This document shows positions 36,044 to 44,545 of a stretch of 64,000 nt of DNA, in pieces (the stretch's first letter is position 1; every line of letters begins with the position of its first letter). Source of the stretch: Clostridia bacterium (GTDB lineage: Bacteria > Bacillota > Clostridia > Christensenellales > Aristaeellaceae); contig JAFRLY010000024.1 in assembly GCA_017431005.1 (NCBI GenBank), positions 1 through 64,000 of the forward strand. The letters run 5' to 3'. The translations under genes were made by a program, and so were the position numbers. The notes below the pieces were generated by a model. That model made no database searches and was not told where the DNA came from. It saw only the letters and a list, made by a program, of their open reading frames with translations.

Positions 36044-37022
36044 CTGTAGCAAAGTACAGGATGTCCTGGACAATCCTGAAATTTTTGGTTTTCATCGTGT
36101 TGATCCGTTCGTCGTTCAGCACCAGCCAGGTGGAGGAGCCGCCGTCCAGGTTGAAGGCCTGCTTCGCTCCGATGGCGTAGGTCAGCCAGGACATCTCGTC
36201 GATGGAAAGTCCTGTGCCCTTTTTCTGCTCCGGTCCCTCAGAGGTGATGATCAGATAGCTCAGCGGACCCATCTGGCACAGGACATTGCGCTGCGCTCCG
36301 TGCCAGCCCTCGCAGTGGCGGATCATCGCGTCCTCCATCTTTTTCTTCCTGTCCACGGTCACCTTTTCCCCGTCGATAACCAGCGCAGGTCCGAAAACGA
36401 AGCTGTGCAGGATATTTCCTTCGTAGGCTGCGTAATCCGCTTCCGCCGCGTGGCGGATAATATGGAAATCTCCGGCCATGTCGATAATCAGGGAGTCATA
36501 GCGCTCGCAGTCCTTTTTGCGGATCAGGTCGCCGTTGCGGACCACCAGCCCGTGTTTGCGTTTTTCCTTGCTGGCCGGCCAGTCGCCGTTGATGGCCACC
36601 ACCGCGCCCTGTACCTTCCTGGAGATCATTGTCGCCTTGGCCCGGCTGTCCGACGTAAAGGATCTGTAAGGCGCGCAGCGCATCTGGGAAGGATCCGCGA
36701 TCCGGATCCAGGTAAACTGCATCCGGGTATCCTTGATCACCCGGGACTCTATGCGCACGGAAAGGGTGGAATCCAGATAGCCTGCGTTGTCCGGCAGGAA
36801 ACCGTCCGCCCGGGGCTTATAAACCGCCTTGTCCCCCAGGGGCAGCGGCTCGGCATCCGGATTTTCCAGTTCCACCGGCTCATATACCGGCAGGTCTGCC
36901 TCCTTCAGCCAGTCCGGCAGCTCCTCCGCCACCGCGGAAGGCACCAGCAGCGGCAGGCACAGAAGCAGCAGCGTCAAAGGAATCAGCCATTTTAAATCCT
37001 TTTTCTGAAAGTGAAAACCCAT
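36030..37022 (-). CDS. Secreted phosphodiester glycosidase (NAGPA family)
   Basis: The ATG at 37022 follows GGAGGAAGGAA; 330 residues. An N-terminal membrane segment/signal (about 12-32) is followed by the NAGPA domain: VVAINGDWPA, RYDSLIIDMAGD, FGPALVIDG and the C-terminal signature FNLDGGSSTWLVLN. The human founding member exposes mannose 6-phosphate by removing GlcNAc from a phosphodiester; bacterial members act on surface sugars or exopolysaccharide. It is the promoter-proximal gene of the operon with an Lgt-like protein, a PIG-L deacetylase and a small secreted protein. Confidence 0.92.
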   Translation of the reverse strand: MGFHFQKKDLKWLIPLTLLLLCLPLLVPSAVAEELPDWLKEADLPVYEPVELENPDAEPLPLGDKAVYKPRADGFLPDNAGYLDSTLSVRIESRVIKDTRMQFTWIRIADPSQMRCAPYRSFTSDSRAKATMISRKVQGAVVAINGDWPASKEKRKHGLVVRNGDLIRKKDCERYDSLIIDMAGDFHIIRHAAEADYAAYEGNILHSFVFGPALVIDGEKVTVDRKKKMEDAMIRHCEGWHGAQRNVLCQMGPLSYLIITSEGPEQKKGTGLSIDEMSWLTYAIGAKQAFNLDGGSSTWLVLNDERINTMKTKNFRIVQDILYFATAEPS

Positions 37023-37061
37023 TCCGTTCCTTCCTCCGTTTTCCAGGTTCATAACCGTTTT

Positions 37062-37090
37062 ATTTTACCCGATCCGCTTCTTTACGTCAA
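37062..37090 (-). promoter_or_regulatory. Promoter of the envelope operon
   Basis: TTGACG (37085-37090), 17 bases, TAAAAT (37062-37067) on the minus strand, about 40 bases before the start at 37022. Confidence 0.82.
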
Positions 37091-37122
37091 CCGGAAAAGC
37101 CCCTTCTCCCTTTCGGTTTCTC

Positions 37123-37152
37123 TTGACACCGGAGGGAAAAACGGGGCATTAT
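37123..37152 (+). promoter_or_regulatory. Promoter of the serine hydrolase gene
   Basis: TTGACA (37123-37128), 18 bases, CATTAT (37147-37152). It removes the possibility that the frame begins at the TTG at 37123. Confidence 0.7.
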
Positions 37153-37188
37153 ACAGGTACTCTGGTTTTTCGGATGGAGGAATGGAAA

Positions 37189-38364
37189 TTGAGGCTTTTT
37201 CTGAAGGTGCTTCGTCGTTTTTTCTGCCTGCTTGCAGCTCTGATGCTGCTTGCTCCCGCTCTTTCCGGGGCTGAGGAGGCGAATCCCACTGACGAGGCAT
37301 TCCGGAAGATACTGCGGGCAAACCGGGCCTCCGGAGCCGCCATTGTCATTGCGAAGGACGGGGAAATCGTTTATCAGTATCATTACGGCTTCGCTGTCAA
37401 GCGCGGCCAGGAGCGGATCACGGATCAGACATATTTCCGTATTGCCTCCGTCACCAAGCTCGTCAGCGCCATCCATGTCATGCAGCTTGTGGAGCAGGGA
37501 AAGCTGTCCCTGGATGCGGATATCAGTGATACCCTGGGCTTCCGCGCAGGCAATCCCTATGAGGAGGATACGCCCGTAACCCTGCGGATGCTGATGACCC
37601 ATACCTCCTCCATCAGTGACAACGGACATTTTCCCAACCGCCGGAGAAGTCTGTCCTCCCTGATCACGCTGGACCGGTTCAACAAGGGCAACTGGCACCG
37701 GGAGGTCCCCGGTTCAAAGTACCGCTACTCCAATTTCGGCGCAGGCATCATGGGCAGCCTCATTGAGTCCGCCACCGGTCTGAACGTCAACGACAGCATC
37801 ACTGAATCTCTTTTCCGTCCCCTGAATATTTCCGCCGCCTATTCCGCCGGTCTGCTGCCGGACCCGGAAAATGTGCCGGATCTGTATAATGCCTCCGGAG
37901 CCATGTACAGCTCCAGGAACCAGAACCTGACAAAGGAATGGGATCCCGGCGTTGACCCGGAATTCCATTTCCGGATCACCGTGGGATCCCTGTGGATCCG
38001 TCCGACGGATCTGTGCCGCCTGGGCATGATGCTCTGCGACGGCGGGATGCTGGAGGGCCGCCGGGTGCTGCAGCCGGAAACCGTGGCAGAGATGATGGCG
38101 CTGCAGCAGGGCCGCGGCGCTGTCACGGCGGACACGCCTTACGGGCTGTGCGTCCACCACGAAAGCACCCTGGTAAAGGATAAAATGCTCTATGGTCACC
38201 AGGGCCGCAGCGAAGGCATTCTCTGCAATCTGTATTATGATCCGGAAACCCGCTTTGTCTTTGTCTTCTGCACCAACGGCTCCAGCAATAATAATGACAA
38301 CCGGGTCGTCAAGCTGACCCGCCACATCTTCAAGGTCGCCTGGGAAACCTTCTCAGGCATCTGA
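37189..38364 (+). CDS. Exported serine hydrolase of the class C beta-lactamase/AmpH fold
   Basis: The product is about 391 residues. I favour a TTG start at 37189, which has GGAGG 8 bases upstream; an in-frame ATG at 37174 has no such site. A signal peptide ends near ALSGA. SVTK holds the nucleophilic Ser and Lys, YSNF the Tyr, and GHQG replaces the KTG motif. LMTHTSSISD is a family landmark. The fold serves beta-lactamases, DD-peptidases and esterases; with no further evidence I infer a peptidoglycan or D-amino-acid peptide hydrolase. It is transcribed alone. Confidence 0.88.
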   Translation: MRLFLKVLRRFFCLLAALMLLAPALSGAEEANPTDEAFRKILRANRASGAAIVIAKDGEIVYQYHYGFAVKRGQERITDQTYFRIASVTKLVSAIHVMQLVEQGKLSLDADISDTLGFRAGNPYEEDTPVTLRMLMTHTSSISDNGHFPNRRRSLSSLITLDRFNKGNWHREVPGSKYRYSNFGAGIMGSLIESATGLNVNDSITESLFRPLNISAAYSAGLLPDPENVPDLYNASGAMYSSRNQNLTKEWDPGVDPEFHFRITVGSLWIRPTDLCRLGMMLCDGGMLEGRRVLQPETVAEMMALQQGRGAVTADTPYGLCVHHESTLVKDKMLYGHQGRSEGILCNLYYDPETRFVFVFCTNGSSNNNDNRVVKLTRHIFKVAWETFSGI

Positions 38365-38375
38365 AAGCCATCCTG

Positions 38376-40214
38376 TCAGGCCCTGCGGCAAAGGAATTCA
38401 GTCCGGAAGGAGGACGCTTCCCGCGCGGTGAGGCAAACCCGCCAGAGGCTGCCCGGATAATTCCGGGCCATCCGGAGATCCGTCACCTTCACCTCTTCGC
38501 AGCTGAAGCGCAGCGCCTCCGGGAATGCCATTTCCAGCCGCCCGGCCGAAAGCATATTCCTTCCGGCCTCCGGCTTATGCCGCAGCAGGAACACCCAGGT
38601 CACCGGCCTGGGGTTTTTTAATGTCACTTCATCTGTCAGCCGCAGGCCTTCCTCTTCCAGCGTCATCTGCCGGCGCAGGGAAACCAGTCCCGCCTCCGGC
38701 GGATATGCCGCCGCCAGCTCCAGGGAAATTCCGTTCTCCCCGGGACAGACCTCCCGGGCCCGGAAATCCGGTCCGGCCTGCTGCTCCGTGTTTCCGATCA
38801 GGGGCAGGTTGTGGTATCCGGACCGCGTATTCCAGAGCGTGTAGCGCTCACCGGAAAATGTTTTGGCGGTATAGGTCATGTTTCCCGCGTCCACAATTTC
38901 CGGTTCCCCGTCGATATACAGCATAAAGGAGCCCACGTCGTTATGATTGTGGCTTTCCCCGTTGTGGCCGCCTTTGCAGCACAGGGTCAGCGCTTCCCGC
39001 CGGAACATCCCGGCCTGCAGGTCCGGAAGCCAGCAGCTCCGGCTGTCGGAAACCGCCCGGCCGTCTGCCGCCTGTTCCCTTTTCCCCTCCGGATGGAACA
39101 GCAGCTGCAGCGCCCGGCTCAGGTGCGGCACGTCCGACAGCTGTTCGTTCAGCGTTCCCCGAAGCCGCATTCCCATTTCCGTCAGTTCCGGCATCTGCAG
39201 CTTCTCCCCTGCAGCCTGCAGGCGTTCCCCGCTGATAAACGGACGGGCGTCGCAGTCCGCAAAGTTCAGGAACCAGCCGTTGCCGATCTCGGCGCGCAGC
39301 GGAAACAGCATGATATTCCGGATTTTTTCCTCCTGCCAGAAGACGGCTTTTCCCCCTGTCACCCGGTCCAGCAGCTCCAGGCAGTCCATGAACGCGCCGC
39401 CGGCCATGTTCCAGTAGCCGGCGCCTTCATCGCAGCCCCCGTCCGCCGGCACGCAGTCCAGCCACCTGTCGAGCATGCCGCAGCCCCGTTCCAGCAGCGC
39501 GCCGAGCTTTGCCGCCTCCATGGGGCTCATCACCGCGCAGTACATGACATTGGATACGATCCATGGTGTCCAGTTGCACAGGTCCTTCCGCCGAAAGCCC
39601 ATCCACCAGAAGTCATCGTTTTCCATAAAGGGTTCCAGAATCCGGCCCTGTATCTCCCGCCGGATCCGGGGAATGATCTCTCCCGATACCTGTCTGAGCG
39701 CTTCCCCAGCCAGCGCCGCGGTAAAGGAAAGAATCATGCCGGTCTGCGCGCTGAACAGATCCACATACGGCCTGCGGGTATCCGGCAGCGGATAATCCGC
39801 CGGGGACGGAGCTCCCGGGATGGCATTGACATTGTGTGCGCTGATCACCCAGCTGCTTTCCTCGCAGATGCACCAGATGCCGTCCACAATATCATCCAGG
39901 AGCTGCGAAGAGGCTTTCGCCGCTCCGTCCGCGCAGTATCCCAGCACCGCCGCGCACAGCTTCCGCCGGCGGAAGAAGTAAGGATCCTCGTCCGCCTTCC
40001 GGCTGCCCTCCCGCACAAAAGCCAGAAAGCCGGTAGCAGTCCGCATGGGATAAGCCTGCTGCCCGTAGTTTTCCGCCAATGCCTGAATTTCTGCCCGATG
40101 CTCCGGCCGGATGCTTTCCCAGGCCTTCCTGTCCTCCGCCGCCGGCACCAGCCTGCGGCCCGGTTCTGTCAGCATCGGTGCGACGGGATGATTTCTGATC
40201 CATTCTGTCAGCAT
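38376..40214 (-). CDS. Heparinase II/III family polysaccharide lyase
   Basis: The 612-residue protein has an N-terminal alpha/alpha toroid (to about 350) and a C-terminal beta-sandwich. HNGESHNHNDVGSFMLYIDG is the family hallmark and holds the catalytic/metal His residues. The start at 40214 has AAGGAG 8 bases upstream. No signal peptide is seen, so it would act in the cytoplasm on imported oligosaccharides. The substrate, likely a uronate-containing sugar, cannot be named. It has its own promoter. Confidence 0.88.
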   Translation of the reverse strand: MLTEWIRNHPVAPMLTEPGRRLVPAAEDRKAWESIRPEHRAEIQALAENYGQQAYPMRTATGFLAFVREGSRKADEDPYFFRRRKLCAAVLGYCADGAAKASSQLLDDIVDGIWCICEESSWVISAHNVNAIPGAPSPADYPLPDTRRPYVDLFSAQTGMILSFTAALAGEALRQVSGEIIPRIRREIQGRILEPFMENDDFWWMGFRRKDLCNWTPWIVSNVMYCAVMSPMEAAKLGALLERGCGMLDRWLDCVPADGGCDEGAGYWNMAGGAFMDCLELLDRVTGGKAVFWQEEKIRNIMLFPLRAEIGNGWFLNFADCDARPFISGERLQAAGEKLQMPELTEMGMRLRGTLNEQLSDVPHLSRALQLLFHPEGKREQAADGRAVSDSRSCWLPDLQAGMFRREALTLCCKGGHNGESHNHNDVGSFMLYIDGEPEIVDAGNMTYTAKTFSGERYTLWNTRSGYHNLPLIGNTEQQAGPDFRAREVCPGENGISLELAAAYPPEAGLVSLRRQMTLEEEGLRLTDEVTLKNPRPVTWVFLLRHKPEAGRNMLSAGRLEMAFPEALRFSCEEVKVTDLRMARNYPGSLWRVCLTAREASSFRTEFLCRRA

Positions 40215-40241
40215 ATGCAACACTCCTTTTTCTCTGCTGTC

Positions 40242-40270
40242 AGTTTATCCCCTCCCCGTTGCAGCGTCAA
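40242..40270 (-). promoter_or_regulatory. Promoter of the heparinase-family gene
   Basis: TTGACG (40265-40270), 17 bases, TAAACT (40242-40247) on the minus strand. Confidence 0.72.
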
Positions 40271-40549
40271 GGTCAAACCCGGAGACGGATCCCGTTTTTA
40301 AAAACAGAGTATAATTGAGATTTTTTTAGAATATTTTTGTTTTTTGTAGTTTTATATCGATTTCTATCATGTCCTTCCATAATTTGACCTTTTCTGACTT
40401 TTAAATAGTTTGACTATCTTTGACTTTAGAATATAATATAATTGTCGTTCGGGAGAACGGGGGTTGAGGAACCGCGGAACAGCATCCCGGGGTTCCGCCC
40501 TGAGCATCCCGGCCGGCACTGAATAAAAGATTGAACGGAGGTTTGCAAT
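40271..40549. other. Regulatory region between heparinase and hsp20 genes
   Basis: No gene is seen here. It holds a GTTTTTAAAAAC palindrome (40294-40305), the hsp20 promoter, and four TTGAC/CTGAC motifs between 40384 and 40424. The roughly 105-base hsp20 leader contains a CGGAAC/GTTCCG hairpin. There is no CIRCE operator. Confidence 0.5.
40410..40437 (+). promoter_or_regulatory. Promoter of hsp20
   Basis: TTGACT (40410-40415), 16 bases, TATAAT (40432-40437); a second TATAAT overlaps at 40437-40442. Repeated TTTGAC motifs precede it and could bind a regulator. Confidence 0.65.
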
Positions 40550-41011
40550 ATGAGTACTTATCTTCCTACCCTCTTTGGCGAGAATCTGATGGATGTTTTC
40601 AATGACTTTGACCGTGATTTCTTCCGCGGCTTCTGGCGCCCGGAGCACGCCCTGTACGGCAAGAACGCTGCTCACATGATGAAGACCGATGTGAAGGAAA
40701 CCGAAACCGGCTATGAACTGGATGTGGATCTGCCCGGATTCAAGAAGGAGGATCTGCGTCTGGAGCTGAACAACGGCACGCTGACCATTTCCGCTGAGAA
40801 GAACATGGAAAAGAACGAGGAGAACAAGGAAGGCAAGGTTCTGCGCCAGGAGCGTTATTCCGGCGCGATGTCCAGAAGCTTCTATGTCGGGGATCAGATG
40901 ACCGAGGAGGACATCAAAGCCCGCTATGAGGACGGTGTGCTGCACCTGAGCATCCCGAAGAAGGACGAGCGGAAGGTTCCTGAAAAGAAAACCATCTGCA
41001 TTGAAGGATAA
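40550..41011 (+). CDS. Hsp20/alpha-crystallin small heat-shock protein
   Basis: The 153-residue chaperone has an N-terminal arm (FGENLMDVFNDFDRDFF), an alpha-crystallin domain from about 45 to 140 (KTDVKETETGYELDVDLPGF, RLELNNGTLTISAEK, EDGVLHLSIPK) and a short C-terminal tail ending KTICIEG, which contains the I-x-I-type anchor. It binds unfolding proteins without ATP. It starts after GGAGG and is a single-gene unit between its promoter and a strong hairpin. Confidence 0.95.
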   Translation: MSTYLPTLFGENLMDVFNDFDRDFFRGFWRPEHALYGKNAAHMMKTDVKETETGYELDVDLPGFKKEDLRLELNNGTLTISAEKNMEKNEENKEGKVLRQERYSGAMSRSFYVGDQMTEEDIKARYEDGVLHLSIPKKDERKVPEKKTICIEG

Positions 41012-41044
41012 CTTCACTCCGCCGGCACAGTCCGGCAGGATGTA

Positions 41045-41078
41045 AAAGAGGTCCGGCTGCATACAGCCGGGCCTCTTT
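41045..41078. terminator. Bidirectional terminator between hsp20 and the MATE gene
   Basis: A 15-bp stem (AAAGAGGTCCGGCTG with CAGCCGGGCCTCTTT, one G-U) and loop CATA. T-rich runs follow on both strands, so it serves both convergent genes. Confidence 0.88.
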
Positions 41079-41096
41079 CTATGCACTTTTTTTGTA

Positions 41097-42518
41097 TCAG
41101 GCAGCCTTCCGGAACCGCAGGAGCTGTGCGTGCTTCTTCTCCGCTCCGTGGTATTCCGGCGTACCGGGCAGCAGCCTGCCCTGAAGTCCTCTCATAATCC
41201 GGATATAGCAGGGAATCAGAAAGACATCCGCCATAATCCATGCGGCAGGATTCGCCAGGCAGGCCCCGGTAAAGCCCAGGGCGGGCACCACAAGGACCGC
41301 CACCACTGTCCGGGCCACCATTTCAAACATCCCGGCAATCATTGCAACCCGGGTGTATCCCATACCTTGAATACACAGGCGCACAATGTTGACAAACAGC
41401 AGCGGAATATAGAAGGAAGCGTTGATCCGCAGGAACCGGGCGGCCATCTCCATCACTTCCGGCGCCGCCGCGCTGTCCACAAACAGACTCAGCATCGGCC
41501 TCACAAAAAGCAGTACGATGCCCAGCGCTGTCAGGCAGTAGCCGGTGCCCAGCACCGCGGCCGCCTTCAGGCCCTGGTTCACCCGCTCCAGCTTCCGTGC
41601 GCCGATGTTCTGTCCCGCGAAGGTCGCCATGGTGGACGCCAGGGCATCGAACACGGATGCGAAAAACGCGCTGATTTTGGTCGCGGCGCTGATCGCCGCC
41701 ACGGCGTTCACACCCAGTCCGTTGACAGACCACTGCACCATCACGGAGCCGATGGCGGTAATGGAAAACTGCAGGCCCATCGGCAGGCCGATACCCAGCA
41801 TATGCTTTGCCCGGTTCAGGGAAAGCTGACGGTCTTCCTTCCGCAGCCGCAGGATTGGGAACTTTCTGATCATGACGATGACGCAGCCGATCCCCGACAG
41901 CAGCTGGCTGACCGCCGTCGCGACAGCCGCGCCGGCCACGTCCATGCCGCAGGCGATGATCAGGAACAGGTCCAGCGCAATGTTGATCAGGGAGGCCATG
42001 ACCAGGAAAAGCACCGGTGTCCGGCTGTCCCCCAGGGAACGCATGATGCCGCTGGCCATATTGTACAGCACGCAGCAGGGAATTGCCGCGAAAATGATGC
42101 TGATATAGCGGGCGGAATCATTCAGGATTTCCTCCGGCGTGTTCATCAGCCGGAGCATGGGCCTGCACAGCAGTGTCGCCGCCAGGGCAAACAGAAGGCT
42201 CATCCCGCCGCTCAGCACAACAGCGTGCCATACGTTCCGGCGGACCTCCCCTTCGTCCTTCGCGCCGAAGGCCTGTGCGATCGGAATGGAAAACCCGGAG
42301 CAAAGTCCCAGGCAAAGCCCGATTACCAGAAAGTTTACAGACCCGGTGGCGCCGACCGCCGCCAGCTTCTCCGCTCCGAGATACCGGCCGACGATGGCCG
42401 TATCCACAAAGCTGTAGAACTGCTGAAAAAGCACCCCGAACAGCAGGGGCAGTGCGAAGGAAATCACCAGCTTCATGGGACTTCCTTCGGTTAAATCGCG
42501 TGTCATCGTCCGGGACAT
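41097..42518 (-). CDS. MATE family multidrug/Na+ antiporter
   Basis: The 473-residue protein has twelve predicted membrane segments. FALPLLFGVLFQQFYSFVDTAIVGRYLG at the N-terminus, and the second-half FAGQNIGARKLERVNQGLK, are typical MATE signatures (each half repeats the pattern). I choose the ATG at 42518, preceded by AAAGGA; the frame extends further without a site. It exports cationic compounds in exchange for Na+ or H+; the substrate is unknown. Confidence 0.92.
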   Translation of the reverse strand: MSRTMTRDLTEGSPMKLVISFALPLLFGVLFQQFYSFVDTAIVGRYLGAEKLAAVGATGSVNFLVIGLCLGLCSGFSIPIAQAFGAKDEGEVRRNVWHAVVLSGGMSLLFALAATLLCRPMLRLMNTPEEILNDSARYISIIFAAIPCCVLYNMASGIMRSLGDSRTPVLFLVMASLINIALDLFLIIACGMDVAGAAVATAVSQLLSGIGCVIVMIRKFPILRLRKEDRQLSLNRAKHMLGIGLPMGLQFSITAIGSVMVQWSVNGLGVNAVAAISAATKISAFFASVFDALASTMATFAGQNIGARKLERVNQGLKAAAVLGTGYCLTALGIVLLFVRPMLSLFVDSAAAPEVMEMAARFLRINASFYIPLLFVNIVRLCIQGMGYTRVAMIAGMFEMVARTVVAVLVVPALGFTGACLANPAAWIMADVFLIPCYIRIMRGLQGRLLPGTPEYHGAEKKHAQLLRFRKAA

Positions 42519-42563
42519 AGGTGTACCCGTCCTTTCCGCGGCTTCCGTGAAACCGCCGCGCAT

Positions 42564-42592
42564 GTTATAGCACCATTTGCCTCCCGGCACAA
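42564..42592 (-). promoter_or_regulatory. Promoter of the MATE gene
   Basis: TTGTGC (42587-42592), 17 bases, TATAAC (42564-42569) on the minus strand with an extended TGC. Confidence 0.65.
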
Positions 42593-42652
42593 CGGTCTCT
42601 TTCGGGAAGCTTTTCCGCGTAAAAACACAGGAAATTTTTCACCAAAAAATGC

Positions 42653-42681
42653 TTGACACAAACCCTCATCTTTGATAATAT
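42653..42681 (+). promoter_or_regulatory. Promoter of the tRNA-Gln/tRNA-Glu pair
   Basis: TTGACA (42653-42658), 17 bases, TAATAT (42676-42681), about 27 bases before the first tRNA. Confidence 0.86.
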
Positions 42682-42707
42682 ACCTCCTGCGCGGTTAAGA
42701 CCGCTGA

Positions 42708-42778
42708 TGGGGAATGGTGTAACGGCAGCACCTACGACTCTGACTCGTATTGTCTAGGTTCGAATCCTAGTTCCCCAG
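42708..42778 (+). tRNA. tRNA-Gln (CTG anticodon)
   Basis: The acceptor stem TGGGGAA pairs with TTCCCCA, the anticodon arm is TACGA-CTCTGAC-TCGTA with CTG, and the T arm is CTAGG-TTCGAAT-CCTAG. CCA is not encoded, so it is added after transcription. It reads CAG codons. Confidence 0.95.
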
Positions 42779-42790
42779 CATTTTTTGTTT

Positions 42791-42863
42791 GGCTCCGTTG
42801 TCTAGAGGCCTAGGACGCGGCCCTCTCAAGGCTGAAACACGGGTTCGAATCCCGTCGGAGCTG
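42791..42863 (+). tRNA. tRNA-Glu (CTC anticodon)
   Basis: The acceptor GGCTCCG pairs with CGGAGCT (first pair G-U), the anticodon loop CTCTCAA gives CTC, and the T arm has GGGTTCGAATCCC. CCA is not encoded. It lies 12 bases after tRNA-Gln on the same transcript and reads GAG. Confidence 0.95.
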
Positions 42864-42871
42864 CTTGCGGA

Positions 42872-42898
42872 CCCGCCGGCAGATGCCGGCGGGTTTTT
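42872..42898 (+). terminator. Terminator of the tRNA operon
   Basis: CCCGCCGGCA - GA - TGCCGGCGGG followed by TTTTT, 8 bases after tRNA-Glu. Confidence 0.92.
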
Positions 42899-42938
42899 GT
42901 TGTCCGGAATTGTTCACGAAGCGTTCACAGGCGCTCGG

Positions 42939-42967
42939 TTGAAGTCCACTTCCCCGGGGTGTATAAT
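42939..42967 (+). promoter_or_regulatory. Promoter of the PrsA-like foldase gene
   Basis: TTGAAG (42939-42944), 17 bases, TATAAT (42962-42967). Confidence 0.82.
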
Positions 42968-43041
42968 ACGGTCAGGCCGGTTTGCCGGCCGGATTACCGT
43001 CCGGGGCATCTGTTCCCGCGACGAAACAGGAGGATCCCATC

Positions 43042-44475
43042 ATGAAAAAACGCCTGATATCCCTGCTGCTGGCCCTGTGCCTGACAGCTGTCAGCTTTGC
43101 CGCCCTGGCGGAAGCTGCTGAAAATACCGAAACCGCTGAGCCGGCGGAGGTGACGGAGGCGGCGGAGCCTCAGCTGCTGGCCACCATCAACGGAACGGAG
43201 ATCTATGATAACGATTCCGATCTGCAGTACTGGATTTCCTACTATATGTATCAGCTGTCCTCCAGCGGATATGACACCACGAATCCCGATCTGCTGAGCG
43301 ATGTGAACAAATATTCTCTCTACAATACCCTGAACTTTGCTGTTCTGCGCCAGAAGGCATCGGAGCTGGGGCTGGCCGATTTCACGGATGAAGAGATCGC
43401 GGCGATGGAAGCCGAAGCGCGTGAAAGCTGGACTTCCGTGCTGGAAAACTATGAAACCAACTATTTCAGCATCACTGATGAATCCTCCGAGGAGGACCGC
43501 ACTGCCGCCCGCGCGGATGCGCTCGCCATGCTGGAGGGGATGGGCTACACCGAGGAGAGCTATGTGGCTGAAATGGTGGACGGCTCCGTTACGAACGAGC
43601 TGATCGGACGGGTACAGAAATATGCTTCCGAAGGGCTCGCGGTGACGGATGACGAGGTCGTCGCCTATTATGACGAACTGGCGCAGGAGGACGAGGAGCA
43701 GTTTAAGGAGGATGTATCCTCCTACGAGTTCATGACCCAGTATTACGGCCAGGATTCCTATTACGTTCCCGAAGGCTACCGGGGAATCGTTCATATCCTG
43801 CTGAAGGTGGACCAGGAACTGCTGGACGCCTGGAAGGATCTGACTGCCCGCTTCGAAGAGCAGCAGGCAGATACCGCTGAAGACGGCGCGGATACTGCGG
43901 AGGCAACCGCTGATCCCGAAGCGACGCCGGAACCCACGGAGGAGCCTGTGACCCAGGATATGGTGGATGCCGCCCGCAAGGCTATTCTGGACAGTGTTTC
44001 CGCCACCGTGGATGAAATCATGGCCAAGTATAACGAAGGCACTTCCTTCGAGGATCTGATCAGGGAATACGGCACCGATCCCGGCATGCAGGATGAAGCC
44101 ACCGTCGCCGAAGGCTATCACATTCATCCCGACAGCATCCTTTACGACAGCGATTTCGTGAAGGGCGCCATGGGTCTCGAGAAGATCGGCGATGTTTCCG
44201 AGCCCATCGTCAGCCAGTTCGGCGTGCATATCCTGCAGTACCTGAAGGATATCCCCGGCGGCGTCATGGAGCTGACCGACAGTCTGAAGGAAGAGCTGCG
44301 CGACGCCCTGCTGCAGGAAAAGCAGCAGGATGCCTTCACCTCCCTGCTGGATCAGTGGATGGCGGAATCCGACATTCAGTATACTGAAGCCGGCGAAGCC
44401 TGGAAGCTTGATGAGGACGCAGCCGCTGAGGACGCAGCTGCTGAAGAACCGGCTGCTGAAGAACCGGCTGAATAA
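43042..44475 (+). CDS. Secreted PrsA/SurA-type peptidyl-prolyl isomerase
   Basis: The 477-residue protein starts after AGGAGG. A signal peptide ends near residue 23 (no lipobox, unlike PrsA of Bacillus). An N-terminal SurA-like chaperone part runs from about 48 to 260 (ATINGTEIYDNDSDLQYWIS). A rotamase (parvulin) domain follows about 250-430, interrupted by an acidic insert rich in Ala/Thr/Pro: GIVHILLKVD, GTSFEDLIREYG, GDVSEPIVSQFGVHILQYL. The acidic Ala/Glu C-terminus is unusual. It should help exported proteins fold outside the membrane. Confidence 0.9.
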   Translation: MKKRLISLLLALCLTAVSFAALAEAAENTETAEPAEVTEAAEPQLLATINGTEIYDNDSDLQYWISYYMYQLSSSGYDTTNPDLLSDVNKYSLYNTLNFAVLRQKASELGLADFTDEEIAAMEAEARESWTSVLENYETNYFSITDESSEEDRTAARADALAMLEGMGYTEESYVAEMVDGSVTNELIGRVQKYASEGLAVTDDEVVAYYDELAQEDEEQFKEDVSSYEFMTQYYGQDSYYVPEGYRGIVHILLKVDQELLDAWKDLTARFEEQQADTAEDGADTAEATADPEATPEPTEEPVTQDMVDAARKAILDSVSATVDEIMAKYNEGTSFEDLIREYGTDPGMQDEATVAEGYHIHPDSILYDSDFVKGAMGLEKIGDVSEPIVSQFGVHILQYLKDIPGGVMELTDSLKEELRDALLQEKQQDAFTSLLDQWMAESDIQYTEAGEAWKLDEDAAAEDAAAEEPAAEEPAE

Positions 44476-44496
44476 TCCCCCCTGCGCAGTATGCAG

Positions 44497-44534
44497 AACG
44501 CCCATCGGAGCCGAAACTCCGATGGGCGTTTTAT
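44497..44534 (+). terminator. Terminator of the foldase gene
   Basis: A 14-bp perfect stem (AACGCCCATCGGAG with CTCCGATGGGCGTT), loop CCGAAA, followed by TTATATT. Confidence 0.88.
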
Positions 44535-44545
44535 ATTATTACTTC

